A stretch of DNA of 64,000 nt, taken from positions 2,762,818 to 2,826,817 of the forward strand of contig CANNBH010000001.1 of the NCBI GenBank assembly GCA_947502815.1, written 5' to 3'. Positions 43,308 to 53,355 of the stretch are shown one piece after another. Source of the DNA: an uncultured Erythrobacter sp. (GTDB taxonomy: Bacteria; Pseudomonadota; Alphaproteobacteria; Sphingomonadales; Sphingomonadaceae). The notes beneath the pieces are model-generated. The model saw only the letters and a program-made list of their open reading frames with translations, made no database searches and was not told where the DNA came from. Made by a program: the position numbers and the translations under genes. Numbering within the stretch: the first letter of the stretch is position 1; every line of letters begins with the position of its first letter.

Positions 43308-43599
43308 AGATCGCCTCTTTGGTTGCCTCCCATATCGGCCTTGCACGCGGGCTTCTCAAGTGGCGTTTTGGGGCGCAATTTTCCTACACGGCGCGCGCCC
43401 GGTATTGCGGGTCTTTGGTCATAGGATTGGCCGAACATCTCGCAGGGACAGAGCAATTTTGCGGAAACTGACACTTCAACAGGCCCAATGTGGTGATTTG
43501 TCCAAATATAACGGGCGCTTGCGGAGATATTCAACTTTTCCAAAGCGCGCACTTGCGTGTAACACCGCGCAACAGACCATCGCCCAAAACCCGCAGGCC

Positions 43600-44271
43600 T
43601 TACCCGTCGACGAGCGCGTAGTGATCAGGCGGTTTGATCACATCCATACGCTCCGACAAGAGCGGGCGGAAGCTCGGGCGGCTCTTGAACACGGCGTACC
43701 AGCCGCGCGTTTGCTCATGCCCATCCCAATCGATCCCGCCAAGGTAGTCAGCGACGCTGATCTGCGCTGCAGCGGCAAGATCGGCCATGCTCATCGTCGA
43801 TCCGGCCAGCCACGGGCGGTTGTCGATCAGCCAATCCATGTAATCCAGATGCCCGTGCGCCATCCGCATCGCTTCACGCAAAGCGCGGCTGTCAGGCGGC
43901 TGGCGCATGACGATCCGCTTCTTCATCCGCTCCATCAGCAGCGGCGCGGTGACGTCATTGTAGAAGTTCTCATCAAACAAAGCGGTCAATCGGCGGATCT
44001 CTGCACGGTTGGTCGCCGTGCCGTTGATCATCGGGGCGCGGTCGACGGTCTCTTCGAGATACTCACCAATGGCGCGGCTATCGGCCAGAGTGATCCCCTT
44101 ACCCTCGTTCACCAAAACCGGTGTTCGGCCCGCCGCGTTAAGATTGAGAAAGTGGTCAGACGCAGCCCAAGGATCCTCACGTACCAGATCATAGGCGACG
44201 TTCTTCTCACCCATAAGCAGGCGGATCTTGCGCGAAAACGGGCACAAGGGGAATTGGTAAAGCTGCCACAT
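43600..44271 (-). CDS. Glutathione S-transferase-fold protein, possibly FzlA
   Basis: About 223 aa with a thioredoxin-like N-terminal domain (MWQLYQFPLCPFSRKIRL, AAGRTPVLV, DSRAIGEYLE) and an alpha-helical C-terminal domain (SMADLAAAAQISVADYLGG). In alphaproteobacteria the GST-like protein FzlA binds FtsZ filaments and links division to wall synthesis, and it has a conserved short C-terminal tail; PPDHYALVDG here is compatible, but I am not certain. The ATG at 44271 is favoured over one five codons upstream because it matches the family start. Confidence 0.8.
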   Translation of the reverse strand: MWQLYQFPLCPFSRKIRLLMGEKNVAYDLVREDPWAASDHFLNLNAAGRTPVLVNEGKGITLADSRAIGEYLEETVDRAPMINGTATNRAEIRRLTALFDENFYNDVTAPLLMERMKKRIVMRQPPDSRALREAMRMAHGHLDYMDWLIDNRPWLAGSTMSMADLAAAAQISVADYLGGIDWDGHEQTRGWYAVFKSRPSFRPLLSERMDVIKPPDHYALVDG

Positions 44272-44316
44272 TATGCTGTCACCCATGCCCGAAAAAGCAG
44301 GCCGATGCCACCGGGT

Positions 44317-44733
44317 TTAAAGCCCAGAGGATCGCTTCATCAACAGGCACGCCGGCATCATGGCCTGAACCTGACCGCCGTCATCCACTTGCTCCAATTC
44401 GCGCGCTTCGCGCATGATCAGCGATTGGACCTCGACACGGGTCATCGCCCGGTCTTCCATCAACGGAACCAAGGAGCGAACGAAGAACTCTCTGCCCCCT
44501 TCGGCGGTCATATCGGGATAGGCCTCACCCCTGCTGTCATCTTGGTTTTGCCACCGGCTCACCACTGCAAAGGCAAGACCGCAGCGAATGCTGGCCGATT
44601 GCTCGATCGGCATTTGATCGATGGACGTGACCTTCGGCAAAGGCTCAGAAGCAGCATCAGCGGCGGAGCCAGCGTCTGGCGCAGATTGCAACAGCAGCGG
44701 GGCGGCAAGGGTGGTGAGAAGATACATGGACAT
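44317..44733 (-). CDS. Exported hypothetical protein
   Basis: 138 aa from the ATG at 44733, two codons before another ATG. A signal-like N-terminus (MSMYLLTTLAAPLLLQSA) precedes an acidic, partly helical domain with two Cys (IRCGLAF and MPACLL). No family recognised. A longer frame to 44781 would add non-hydrophobic residues before the signal and is disfavoured. Confidence 0.7.
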   Translation of the reverse strand: MSMYLLTTLAAPLLLQSAPDAGSAADAASEPLPKVTSIDQMPIEQSASIRCGLAFAVVSRWQNQDDSRGEAYPDMTAEGGREFFVRSLVPLMEDRAMTRVEVQSLIMREARELEQVDDGGQVQAMMPACLLMKRSSGL

Positions 44734-44848
44734 GCCGCGCTGTGCTCTGCTGTGGATGAATGGACCGTGACGCGAAAACAAACAGGTTGTCGTTCGCCCG
44801 GCCCGTCCCTAACTCGAACAGTGAAGTTCAACGAGAGGAAATGCGCAA

Positions 44849-45241
44849 ATGCTCAACCATGTAATGATCGGTTCCAACGATATCGAACGGTCCAAAGCGT
44901 TCTACACCGCCGTGCTCGGCGTGTTGGGGGCAAGCGAGCCCTTCGTGAATGTGAACGACACCGGCCACACTCGCCTGTTCTACAACCACGATGGCAGCAC
45001 GTTCTCTATCAGCGAGCCGATCAACGGCGAATCCGCGAACACAGCCAATGGCTTCACAATCGGTTTCAAATGCGATTCGCTCGAGCAAGTGACAAAGCTG
45101 CACGATGTTGCCGTCGCCAATGGCGGAACCAGCGTCGAGGACCCTCCTGGACCGCGCAGCGGATCGATGGGCACGATGAACCTGTGCTATTTCCTCGATC
45201 CCGATGGCCACAAAATGTGCGGCATCCATATGGCTGGCTGA
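44849..45241 (+). CDS. VOC-family (glyoxalase / bleomycin-resistance fold) protein
   Basis: 130 aa, a single vicinal-oxygen-chelate module: beta-alpha-beta-beta-beta repeats beginning LNHVMIGSNDIERSKAFYTAVLG and ending LDPDGHKMCGIH. The His near the N-terminus and a C-terminal His/Glu-type position may bind metal. Specific substrate unknown. An AGAGGAAA site lies 8 bp before the ATG. Confidence 0.88.
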   Translation: MLNHVMIGSNDIERSKAFYTAVLGVLGASEPFVNVNDTGHTRLFYNHDGSTFSISEPINGESANTANGFTIGFKCDSLEQVTKLHDVAVANGGTSVEDPPGPRSGSMGTMNLCYFLDPDGHKMCGIHMAG

Positions 45242-45282
45242 CGACAGCATCCGCTTCGGTGCATGCCGACGCGGCCGCGGCC

Positions 45283-45888
45283 TTACCGGCTCAGTTCAAA
45301 CACAGCGAATTCGGCGCGCCAATTTGCACCCACCGGGGAAATGGCGCGCTCATCGGCAAAGAACCAAGAGCGCTCTATCTGGGCGTTCTTGGCCTTTGCC
45401 AGATCACGAAAATCGTCAACCGTGACGTGGTGGATGTTGTCAGTTTCATACCAGCTGACAGGCAATGCTCGCGTGACGGGCATTTTTCCGCCAAACATCA
45501 AAGCACCGCGGGTGCGCCAATGGGCAAAGTTTGGAAAAGATACGAAAGCGCGCCTGCCAACCCGAAGCAATTCATCCAACATCAAATCAGGCCGGGTGGC
45601 TGTTTGCAACGTCTGGCTGAGTATCGCGTAGTCAAACGCCTTGTCTGGATAATTCGAAAGATCGGTGTTGGCATCGCCTTGCACCACTGAAAGGCCTCGC
45701 CCGACGCAGCGCCCTACAAGCGCCGCGTTCAATTCAAGCCCACGCGCATCGCAGCCCTTTTCCGCTTCGAGCACGCCCATCAAATCGCCGTCACCGCAGC
45801 CAATGTCGAGCACTCGGCTGCCGCGATCGACATGCGCGGCAATCGCTGCAAGGTCCGGACGCAAATCAGAATAAGTCGCGGCGTTCAT
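45283..45888 (-). CDS. metW: Methionine biosynthesis protein MetW
   Basis: 201 aa class I methyltransferase-fold protein with motif [16 protein letters not shown] and the MetW-typical [20 protein letters not shown] and [11 protein letters not shown] segments. MetW acts together with MetX in methionine synthesis in many proteobacteria. Its start overlaps the metX stop by 4 bp (ATGA type), a strongly coupled arrangement. Confidence 0.9.
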   Translation of the reverse strand: MNAATYSDLRPDLAAIAAHVDRGSRVLDIGCGDGDLMGVLEAEKGCDARGLELNAALVGRCVGRGLSVVQGDANTDLSNYPDKAFDYAILSQTLQTATRPDLMLDELLRVGRRAFVSFPNFAHWRTRGALMFGGKMPVTRALPVSWYETDNIHHVTVDDFRDLAKAKNAQIERSWFFADERAISPVGANWRAEFAVFELSR

Positions 45889-47018
45889 TCAACAAATCCT
45901 CGCACGACCCGGTCAAGCTCATCATGCTCCAACAGGAAACTGTCATGGCCGTTGGGCGCGCTCAATTCCACAAAGCTGACCTTGGCCCCGGCGGCGTTCA
46001 GCGCGTGCACAATATGGCGGCTTTCTGCGGTGGGATAGAGCCAGTCTGTGTCAAAACTGACCAAGCAGAACCGCGCCGTCGCCCCCGCAAAGGCATCGGC
46101 CAATTTGCCGCCGTGCTCCTCTGCCAAGTCGAAATAATCCATCGCGCGGGTTATGTAGAGATAGGAATTGGCATCAAACCTCTGCGTGAAGCCGCTCCCC
46201 TGATAGCGCAGGTAACTCTCCACCTGAAAATCCGCGTCGAAACCAAAGCTCTTGGCCCCTTCGCTGCCATCCGGCCGGTCCTGCAATCTGCGCCCAAATT
46301 TCGCGGTTAGACCTTCCTCGGAAAGATAGGTGATGTGCGCCGCCATCCGCGCAACGGCCAAGCCATTATCGGGGGAAGAACCGGTCGCATAATAATCGCC
46401 ATCTGCCCATGCGGGATCGGCCATAATCGCCTGCCGCCCAACCTCATGAAAGGCGATGTTTTGCGCTGAATGGCGCGCGGTCGACGCAATCACCAAGACC
46501 CGCGCAGCGCGCTCTGGCCAGTTGGCGGCAAGACTCAACGCCTGCATTCCGCCCATCGACCCGCCGACAACGCTGTGCAATTGCGCAATTCCCAGCCCAT
46601 CAAGCAAAGCCACCAACCCGCGCACCATATCGCGCACGGTGATGACCGGAAAACCCATCGCATAGGGTGCAGCGTCCGGCGCCGATTTCGGATCTGGGCT
46701 GGCTGGACCGCTTGATCCCATGCAGCTGCCAATAACATTGGCGCAGATGACATAGAAGCGATCGGTATCAATCGGCTTTCCGGGGCCGACCATACGCTCC
46801 CACCAGCCCGGCTTGCCGGTGATAGGGTGCTCGCTCGCCACATATTGATCCCCGGTCAGCGCATGACAGATTAGGATCGCGTTGGACTTATCCGCCGCCA
46901 ATTGCCCGTAGGTTTGATAAGCGATTTGAGCATTATCAAGCGCCCGCCCGCTGTCCAAAGGCAAGGGCTGCGGCAATTTGTAAGTCGAAGATTCTTGCGA
47001 CACGCGAGGCAAACCCAA
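45885..47018 (-). CDS. metX: Homoserine O-acyltransferase MetX
   Basis: Alpha/beta-hydrolase enzyme of about 370 aa that activates homoserine for methionine synthesis. The nucleophile elbow is [10 protein letters not shown] (Ser about 150), with [14 protein letters not shown] as the oxyanion region, Asp in [11 protein letters not shown] and His in NGHDSFLLE completing the triad. The start is uncertain: the frame begins at TTG 47018 or GTG 47003, neither with a good ribosome-binding site. A strong AGGGAGG with ATG at 47065 is one frame off (see findings). Divergent from hisC. Confidence 0.93.
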   Translation of the reverse strand: MGLPRVSQESSTYKLPQPLPLDSGRALDNAQIAYQTYGQLAADKSNAILICHALTGDQYVASEHPITGKPGWWERMVGPGKPIDTDRFYVICANVIGSCMGSSGPASPDPKSAPDAAPYAMGFPVITVRDMVRGLVALLDGLGIAQLHSVVGGSMGGMQALSLAANWPERAARVLVIASTARHSAQNIAFHEVGRQAIMADPAWADGDYYATGSSPDNGLAVARMAAHITYLSEEGLTAKFGRRLQDRPDGSEGAKSFGFDADFQVESYLRYQGSGFTQRFDANSYLYITRAMDYFDLAEEHGGKLADAFAGATARFCLVSFDTDWLYPTAESRHIVHALNAAGAKVSFVELSAPNGHDSFLLEHDELDRVVRGFVE

Positions 47019-47130
47019 GGCAATGCCGACGCCAAGACGAGCCTGGCGCGGGCGAAAAACAACATATTTCCTCCCTTAACCGCTGCCCACACGCTTGTCG
47101 AAGGGCCGTTTTTCTTTCAAGCGACATTCC

Positions 47131-48234
47131 ATGACACGCGCACCTGCACCAAAGCCCTATATTCTTGGCATCCACGCCTATGTCCCCGGAAAGGCCACCG
47201 GAGATGATGGGCGCCGTTTGGTCAAATTGTCAGCCAATGAAAATCCGCTTGGCACCAGCGACCATGCATTGGCCGCGTTGCAGGCCGCGCGCGCCGAAGC
47301 CGCGTCCTATCCCGATCCCGATGCACTGGCTCTGCGCGCGGCGTTGGCCCAATTGAACAATCTGAATGCGGACCGGATTGTGTGCGGGACAGGCTCTGAT
47401 GAATTGCTCAATCTGGCGGCACAGGGATTCGCTGGCTCGGGTGATGAGGTGCTGTTCAGCCGCCACAGTTTTGCCGTGTACGACATCGCCGCCCGGCGAT
47501 GCGGCGCGGACCCAATCGAGGCCGATGATCGCGATTTCACCGCTGATGTTGATGCGATCTTGGCCGCGGTTACAGATCGCACGCGGGTCGTCTTTCTCGC
47601 CAATCCGAACAATCCCACCGGCACTTGGCTGCCCCCGGAGGAGGTAAGGCGGCTCCACGCCGGGCTGCGCAGCGACATCGTCTTTGTGCTGGATGAAGCC
47701 TATGCCGAATATTGCGACCCGGCGTTCCAAAGCGTCGGATTTGACTTGGCAGCAGCCCATGACAACGTTCTGGTCACGCGCACCTTTTCAAAAATTTACG
47801 GATTGGCCGCAGAGCGTGTGGGGTGGGCCACGGGTGCGCCGGGCCTAATCGATGTGCTCAACCGCATTCGCGGGCCCTTCAATGTGACGGTCAGCGGGCA
47901 AAAGGCAGCGATTGCGGCCCTATCCGATCAGGACTTCGTCAAAGCAAGCCGATTGCACAACACGGCAGAACGGGCGCGATTTGTTGAAGCCGTTTCGGCA
48001 TTGGGCAATCACGGCCTGTCCGCAGTTCCAAGCGAGGCGAATTTTGTCTTGGTGCGATTTGATGGCGATGTCAGTGCAGCGGACGCGCACCGTGCCTTAG
48101 GTCAGGCCGGATACGCAGTGCGGCATCTGCCGTTGGGGGCGCTGTCACAATGTTTGCGGATCACCATTGGCACGTCAGACGATATGGCGCGCGTGGTCGC
48201 CGCCCTGCGGCAAGTGTGCGGAGAAACGGCATGA
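47131..48234 (+). CDS. hisC: Histidinol-phosphate aminotransferase
   Basis: PLP-dependent class I/II aminotransferase of 367 aa. [10 protein letters not shown] at the N-terminus, [18 protein letters not shown], the VLDEAYAEY Asp-Ala-x-Tyr motif and [16 protein letters not shown] with the PLP-binding Lys are all present. In Sphingomonadales and other alphaproteobacteria HisC may also transaminate prephenate or aromatic keto acids, which would fit the coupling to prephenate dehydrogenase. The ATG at 47131 is chosen over an upstream TTG. Confidence 0.92.
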   Translation: MTRAPAPKPYILGIHAYVPGKATGDDGRRLVKLSANENPLGTSDHALAALQAARAEAASYPDPDALALRAALAQLNNLNADRIVCGTGSDELLNLAAQGFAGSGDEVLFSRHSFAVYDIAARRCGADPIEADDRDFTADVDAILAAVTDRTRVVFLANPNNPTGTWLPPEEVRRLHAGLRSDIVFVLDEAYAEYCDPAFQSVGFDLAAAHDNVLVTRTFSKIYGLAAERVGWATGAPGLIDVLNRIRGPFNVTVSGQKAAIAALSDQDFVKASRLHNTAERARFVEAVSALGNHGLSAVPSEANFVLVRFDGDVSAADAHRALGQAGYAVRHLPLGALSQCLRITIGTSDDMARVVAALRQVCGETA

Positions 48235-49139
48235 GCATTCAAAGTGTCGCGATTATCGGTCTTGGCCTGTTGGGAGGCTCCATCGGGCTGGCAGTGCGCG
48301 AACAAACGCCCGAAATAGCCACCAAAGGCTATGACCGGGATCCGGCTGTGCGCGACGCTGCGCGAAAGCGCGGGCTGGCTGGGACGATTTGCGACAATGC
48401 AGCCGACGCGGTGCGCGGCGCTGATCTGGTGATCCTGTGCGTGCCGGTTGGCGCGATGGAGCAAGCCGCTCGCGATCTTGCCGAACACATTGGCCCCGAT
48501 GCGATTGTTTCCGATGTTGGCTCTTCCAAACAAAGCGTCGCAGAGGCGCTCGCCCGCGCTCTGCCCGGCCATACCATCATTCCCGCTCACCCAGTTGCGG
48601 GGACAGAACAAAGCGGGCCGGAGGCGGGCTTTGCCTCGCTGTTTACCAATCGCTGGTGCATTTTGACCCCGGCGAAGGATGCCAATGAAGGCGCGGTTCG
48701 TTCGCTAAGCGCGTTCTGGACAAAGCTGGGCGCGAATGTCGAATTGATGGACGCGGCGCACCATGACCTTGTGTTGGCCGTGACCAGCCACATCCCGCAC
48801 CTTATCGCTTTTACGATTGTCGGAACGGCGAGCGATCTGGAGGAAGTGACCCGCAGCGAAGTTATCAAATACTCCGCCGGTGGCTTTCGCGATTTCACCC
48901 GGATCGCTGCATCAGACCCCGTGATGTGGCGCGATGTTTTCCTGAACAACAAAGGCGCCGTTTTAGAGATGCTGGGCCGCTTCAGCGAAGACCTCACCGC
49001 GTTGCAGCGGGCAATCCGGTCTGGCGATGGTGAGACCTTGCACGAATTGTTTAGCCGCACCCGCGCGATCCGGCGCCAAGTGATCGAACAGGGGCAAGAT
49101 GATGATCGGCCCGACTTCGGGCGCGAAGATCACGTCTAA
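48231..49139 (+). CDS. Prephenate / cyclohexadienyl dehydrogenase
   Basis: 302 aa NAD(P)-dependent dehydrogenase of tyrosine synthesis. The N-terminal Rossmann motif is [12 protein letters not shown], followed by [21 protein letters not shown] (substrate-binding His and Gly residues), and [20 protein letters not shown] in the helical dimerisation domain. The ATG overlaps the hisC stop (ATGA), so the two are translationally coupled. Confidence 0.92.
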   Translation: MSIQSVAIIGLGLLGGSIGLAVREQTPEIATKGYDRDPAVRDAARKRGLAGTICDNAADAVRGADLVILCVPVGAMEQAARDLAEHIGPDAIVSDVGSSKQSVAEALARALPGHTIIPAHPVAGTEQSGPEAGFASLFTNRWCILTPAKDANEGAVRSLSAFWTKLGANVELMDAAHHDLVLAVTSHIPHLIAFTIVGTASDLEEVTRSEVIKYSAGGFRDFTRIAASDPVMWRDVFLNNKGAVLEMLGRFSEDLTALQRAIRSGDGETLHELFSRTRAIRRQVIEQGQDDDRPDFGREDHV

Positions 49140-49146
49140 ACGGACA

Positions 49147-49884
49147 TCATGCCCCAATCGGGACATTGCCCGTGGGAATAGATTCACTGGTGTTGAGCGC
49201 GTTGATCGCGCTGTGCACGCGGCGTTCAATCTCCGCACGGGGAAGCCCCGCGGGAATCGTTTCCCCCACGCGGTATGTGATCGTGCCGGGCCGTTTGATT
49301 GCGCCGTGATATGTCGGCCCGCTGTTCACAGCGATTGGCACAACCGGCAGACGCAGCAATTTGTAAATCCCGGCAAACCCTGATTGCAGCGGCGGTTCGT
49401 CACCATGCTGAACGCGGGTTCCTTCTGGAAAGATCACCAGGGGCCGGCCTTCATTCACCCGATCTCGAGCGGTCGCAATCATTTCCCGCAGCGCCCGCGC
49501 GCCTTTGTCGCGAGCCACCGGGATTAGGCCATAAACCCGCGCCGACATGCCCCATCCGGGTATCAGGAAAAGCTCGCGCTTGGCAAAGACCGTGGGAAAA
49601 CCAAACAGGCGCGGCATGTCGATCGCTTCGAAAAAGCTCTCATGCTTGACCGCGATCAAAACCGGCTCATCCGGTATTTCGCCTTCTTGAATGATCGTGA
49701 TGCCCAAGACATTTCGAACGCACCACAAATGCCATGCGCCCCATATCGCAACGACCTTCTTCAATTGTTCGCGGCCGAACGGGATAGCCAGCACCGATGC
49801 AATCACCAACACCGCGCTAAACCCGTAAAACACCGGGTAGAAAAGAAGGCTGCGTAAGAACGCCAAGCTAACCAAATTCCTCAA
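49147..49884 (-). CDS. 1-acylglycerol-3-phosphate O-acyltransferase (PlsC family)
   Basis: 245 aa membrane-associated acyltransferase with an N-terminal hydrophobic helix (about 6-30). The catalytic HX4D is KHESFFEAID, with FAKRELFLIPGWG as the second and FPEGTR as the third conserved block and VVPIAVNSG as the fourth. It makes phosphatidic acid from lysophosphatidic acid. Last gene of the ftsE-ftsX-ydcF-plsC group on the minus strand; its ATG overlaps the preceding stop by 4 bp. Confidence 0.9.
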   Translation of the reverse strand: MRNLVSLAFLRSLLFYPVFYGFSAVLVIASVLAIPFGREQLKKVVAIWGAWHLWCVRNVLGITIIQEGEIPDEPVLIAVKHESFFEAIDMPRLFGFPTVFAKRELFLIPGWGMSARVYGLIPVARDKGARALREMIATARDRVNEGRPLVIFPEGTRVQHGDEPPLQSGFAGIYKLLRLPVVPIAVNSGPTYHGAIKRPGTITYRVGETIPAGLPRAEIERRVHSAINALNTSESIPTGNVPIGA

Positions 49885-50435
49885 TAACCAAACACACCGG
49901 CGAGCCGACTCGCAAGCAGCTTATGATACTCCAAAAGCAAACCGGGTAGGCTGGGTTCTGAAGGTACGGCGTCCCGCACCACTTTTACGTTGGATGGAAG
50001 AGTCCGGTCGAGTTCACCCGCAGCCCGGCGCATATGCCAATCGGTGGTGACCAATCGTAAGGACTGGATTGCGTTCTGTTCCACCCATTGCGCCGTTTCG
50101 GTCGCGTTACCGCGCGTATCAACCGCCACAAAGCCAAGCGTGACACAGCAATCCATCCGTGATTGATCGACCTCAAACTCAATCGCAAATTCGACCGGGG
50201 TCACTTCGGGATCCACCCCAGTTACAAGCATTTTGGGCGCATATCCCGCATCCAGCACATTGAGCCCCTGAGCAATCCGTCCCGCCCCGCCTGTCGGCAC
50301 GATCACTGCATCGGTGGCCACATCGCCCGCAGGTTCAGGCAGGGTAACGGTGAACCACAAGAAGCCCAGCGCCCACGCGAGTACCGCCCCTGATACAAGG
50401 TAGCGAAGAATGGGTTTGCGGGCGGTTTTGGGCAT
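49881..50435 (-). CDS. YdcF/SanA-type (DUF218) protein
   Basis: 184 aa. One N-terminal transmembrane helix (about 11-31), then the DUF218 Rossmann-like domain with AVIVPTGGAGRIAQGLNVL, VDTRGNATETAQW and LRLVTTDWHMRRA, the conserved blocks of the family. Members are implicated in envelope biogenesis and vancomycin sensitivity, but the biochemical role is unclear. Its position between ftsX and plsC suggests an envelope function. Confidence 0.87.
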   Translation of the reverse strand: MPKTARKPILRYLVSGAVLAWALGFLWFTVTLPEPAGDVATDAVIVPTGGAGRIAQGLNVLDAGYAPKMLVTGVDPEVTPVEFAIEFEVDQSRMDCCVTLGFVAVDTRGNATETAQWVEQNAIQSLRLVTTDWHMRRAAGELDRTLPSNVKVVRDAVPSEPSLPGLLLEYHKLLASRLAGVFGY

Positions 50436-50439
50436 AGGT

Positions 50440-51381
50440 TTACAACATCGACCTTAGGGCAAAACGTATTGTTATACGTCCCGTTATGAGCGCCAGCATA
50501 ACGCCCCCCAATGGTATCGCGCCAATAATAACCCAATCGAGCAGACCAAGGCCGCCTCCACCGATCATGCCGCTATCAAGCGCAGCGAATTGGCGGCCCA
50601 ACAGCCACACTGCGCAAAGGCCCAGAAGCAAGCCGACAACCGCCCCGAAAGCCGCATCGCGAAGCACAGAGCGTTGGAATATCTTAGTCACCTGCGCATC
50701 GGTTCCGCCCAGCAAATGGATGATTTCAACCGTATCGCTGTGGTTAGAAAACGCACTGCGCGCGGCCAACCAAACCGCCGCGGCAGTTGCAAAAGCAACC
50801 AGCGCAATCAAGGCGAGCGCCAGATATTGCATCGCGGCCAAGGCTTCATAGACAGGTTTGAGCCAAGACGACTGCGCATCAACCCGCGCCGAGGTGCCAA
50901 ACCGTTCCAGCGCCCCGTCTAGCGCGCTTTGCAACTGTGCGATTTCGGATGCGGTCGCAGTACGCGTCAATTCGACATCAATCAACGCTGGGATTGGCAC
51001 GTCCTCGCTGGCTGCGCCGCTGCCCAGCCATGGTTCCAGCAATTGCGTCAATTCTGCCTCGGGAACAACCCGAACCGATGTGACCAGCGGATGATCGCCA
51101 AGCGCACGCGCCGCTGCATCTGCCTGCACCGTACGAGATTGCGGATCAGCCTCGATAATTTGTACGGTTACAGCGTCGGACAAATCTGCGCGGGCATTGT
51201 CCGCCAGATTGCGCAGCGCCAATCCACCCGCTGCGGCAATTATCACCAAAGCAATAAGGATCGCGATCACCCAAGGGATTGGCCCGCCAAACCGTGTCTG
51301 AGGGAGCAGCCGCGCGCTGGTGCTGCCCTTCATTGGCGGGGCACCGGGAGCCTGCTCGTCTGGCAAAGAAGGCTTGGTCAT
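50440..51381 (-). CDS. ftsX: Cell division ABC transporter permease FtsX
   Basis: 313 aa. Four transmembrane helices (about 35-57, 185-208, 235-258, 280-303) and an extracytoplasmic loop between the first and second (about 60-180). The ALIALVAFATAAAVWLAARS and IIHLLGGTDAQVTKIF segments are typical. With FtsE it activates peptidoglycan hydrolases at the septum. The start overlaps the ftsE stop by 4 bp. Confidence 0.9.
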   Translation of the reverse strand: MTKPSLPDEQAPGAPPMKGSTSARLLPQTRFGGPIPWVIAILIALVIIAAAGGLALRNLADNARADLSDAVTVQIIEADPQSRTVQADAAARALGDHPLVTSVRVVPEAELTQLLEPWLGSGAASEDVPIPALIDVELTRTATASEIAQLQSALDGALERFGTSARVDAQSSWLKPVYEALAAMQYLALALIALVAFATAAAVWLAARSAFSNHSDTVEIIHLLGGTDAQVTKIFQRSVLRDAAFGAVVGLLLGLCAVWLLGRQFAALDSGMIGGGGLGLLDWVIIGAIPLGGVMLALITGRITIRFALRSML

Positions 51382-52142
51382 ACGCCGCCCTTCTTTGAAA
51401 TGGGCGCTTTGGCAGAAGCCTTTGCGGCGGATGGTTGAGGTGGATAGCGTAGTGCACCAGTCGGATCGGACAGGCGCCCCTTTTGCAGACGCATTATGAG
51501 CGAATCGGGCACTTTTTTAAGCAAGTGCACATCGTGCGTCGCAACAATCACAGTGGTGCCAACCCGGTTGTTGAGAGCTTCAAACAGGCGCAGCAATTTG
51601 AGAGCCATGTCCGGGTCCACATTGCCCGTCGGCTCATCCGCGATCAATATTTGAGGCCGCGCAATCACCGCGCGCGCGATCGCCACGCGCTGCTGTTCGC
51701 CGCCCGACAAAGTCTCTGGTATCGCCTGCGCGCGGTGCGAAAGGCCAACCCATTCGAGCATGTCAGAAACCGCTTTTAGGACCTTAGCTTCATCCGTGCC
51801 CGACAATCTCAGCGGCAGTGCCACATTGTCAAAGGCGGACAAATGCGGGACCAAACGAAAGTTCTGAAAAACCACACCCAGCCGCCTGCGAAAGTCCGGC
51901 AGGCGCGTGCGCGGCGATGTGATCATGTCCTTGCCAAACATGCGGATGCTGCCGCGCGAAGGACGCTGAGCCAGATACAGCAGCTTTAGCAGACTGGTCT
52001 TTCCCGCACCGCTTGCCCCGGTCAGAAAATAGAAACTGCCCGGGAATAAGGTGAAGCTGAGATCGCTCAAAACCTCAGGATCGGTGCCATACCGCAGGCC
52101 CACATTGTCGAATTTCACAATTTCGGTTGGCCGGTCGGTCAT
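51378..52142 (-). CDS. ftsE: Cell division ATP-binding protein FtsE
   Basis: 254 aa ABC ATPase: Walker A GASGAGKTS, signature LSGGEQQR, Walker B ILIADEPTGNVD, switch His in VATHD. The typical FtsE length is ~220 aa; about 30 extra residues form a polar Ala/Pro/Lys tail (SAAKASAKAPISKKGG). The ATG at 52142 (MTDRPTEIVKFDNVG) gives the canonical start; an open frame 57 codons longer is rejected. Confidence 0.92.
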   Translation of the reverse strand: MTDRPTEIVKFDNVGLRYGTDPEVLSDLSFTLFPGSFYFLTGASGAGKTSLLKLLYLAQRPSRGSIRMFGKDMITSPRTRLPDFRRRLGVVFQNFRLVPHLSAFDNVALPLRLSGTDEAKVLKAVSDMLEWVGLSHRAQAIPETLSGGEQQRVAIARAVIARPQILIADEPTGNVDPDMALKLLRLFEALNNRVGTTVIVATHDVHLLKKVPDSLIMRLQKGRLSDPTGALRYPPQPSAAKASAKAPISKKGGV

Positions 52143-52320
52143 CTCAGCGCATTTATCAGCGCCTCCCCGCACAGGGAAGCCCAAGTGAGGCGCAATCGCC
52201 AAACATTTACCGGTGAATCGCGAAAATTTGCGCACCAATGTGGAAAAATGGGCTGAAACGGCCCCTCTCATCGCGCATGCCCTTGTGCGTGAAACGCTGC
52301 GGCGTATTGCCACAGATGTA

Positions 52321-53331
52321 ATGATAATTTCCTGTCCAGACTGCGGAACGCGCTATGTGGTGCCTGAAACTGCAATTGGCGGAGACGGCCGAACTGTGCG
52401 CTGCGCAAAATGCAAGCACAGCTGGTTTCAAGCGCCCGCGCCGCTGGACCTAACGGAGCAAGCCGGGAATGGCACGGCGGCTCAGGAACCAGATAAAGAG
52501 CAAGCCGCCCCGCCTGCTCCCAAACCCTCCGCCTCTGAGACAGCGACGACAGACAAGCCTGAGCCTTCTGCCCCAACCGAAGAACCGCCTGAACCCGGTC
52601 CATCGATCAGCCATTGGCGCACCGAAGATCACCCTGATAGCCCCAATGTCAGAATCGATGCCGACCCGGTCAATACGGGGATCGCTGCACGCGTATTGAA
52701 ACAAAGTGTCAGCCAAGACCAAGAGGATACGCCCGCGGCCGATCCTGCCAGTGATGCCTTTGATTCTGATCCACTGGCCAATGCCGGCATCAACGAAGAC
52801 ACAGGCAGTTCCGATTACGATTTTGATGCAGCCTATGACGATCAAGAAAGCTATGAGGACAGCGAAGGGTCGCGGTTCGACTACAGTCCGCCTTTTACAC
52901 GTCGCCGCAATTCTCTAAAAATGTGGACCATTGCTGCTGGCGTCTTCGCCGTTTTGGCTTCGGGTACAGCGGTTGCCGTCAATTATTACGGCCTGCCAGA
53001 CTGGTTCCCGGTCAACCGGCCAACCTTTGGCATTGGCGAGGATGATCTGGCGCTTGATTTCCCCAAGAGCCAGCAGCGCAAAGAAGTATTGGAAAGCGGC
53101 GAGGAAATCGTCCGCGTGCGCGGCAGCATCAGCAACACCGGTCAGGCGACTGTCGCAGTCCCAAGTTTGCTGATTGTCTTTCGCGATGAGCGAGAGAAAA
53201 ACGTCTACAGTTGGGTTGTGGTCCCGTCGAAACGCGAGCTCGCCCCGGGAGAAAGCCTGAATGTGACCGAAGCGGTCACCGATATTCCTGCTTCTGCAAA
53301 AGCGGTCGATATTGGGTGGTCACCCAACTGA
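52321..53331 (+). CDS. MJ0042 zinc-ribbon and DUF3426 membrane protein
   Basis: 336 aa. The N-terminus is an MJ0042-type zinc finger with ISCPDCG...VRCAKCKHSW (two CxxC pairs). A long acidic, Pro-rich disordered region (about 42-185) follows, then one transmembrane helix (WTIAAGVFAVLASGTAVAV, about 200-218), and a C-terminal DUF3426-like beta-domain with the hallmark RGSISNTGQATVAVPSLLI and SWVVVPS. Function unknown; likely envelope-associated and divergent from ftsE. The ATG at 52321 directly precedes the zinc finger. Confidence 0.87.
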   Translation: MIISCPDCGTRYVVPETAIGGDGRTVRCAKCKHSWFQAPAPLDLTEQAGNGTAAQEPDKEQAAPPAPKPSASETATTDKPEPSAPTEEPPEPGPSISHWRTEDHPDSPNVRIDADPVNTGIAARVLKQSVSQDQEDTPAADPASDAFDSDPLANAGINEDTGSSDYDFDAAYDDQESYEDSEGSRFDYSPPFTRRRNSLKMWTIAAGVFAVLASGTAVAVNYYGLPDWFPVNRPTFGIGEDDLALDFPKSQQRKEVLESGEEIVRVRGSISNTGQATVAVPSLLIVFRDEREKNVYSWVVVPSKRELAPGESLNVTEAVTDIPASAKAVDIGWSPN

Positions 53332-53355
53332 TCCGCGCTTTGCAGATCGCGCAAT

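Noticed and set aside
43183-45690. An 835-codon open frame on the plus strand
   Set aside because: It runs antisense to MsrB, the GST-like gene, the hypothetical exported gene and metW, and across the VOC gene in another frame; its amino-acid composition (Arg-, Pro- and His-rich) is that of a shadow frame.
47019-47130. SAM-II-type riboswitch in front of metX
   Set aside because: Alphaproteobacterial metX often has one, but the 110 bp here lack the conserved pseudoknot sequence; only the strong out-of-frame start site is seen.
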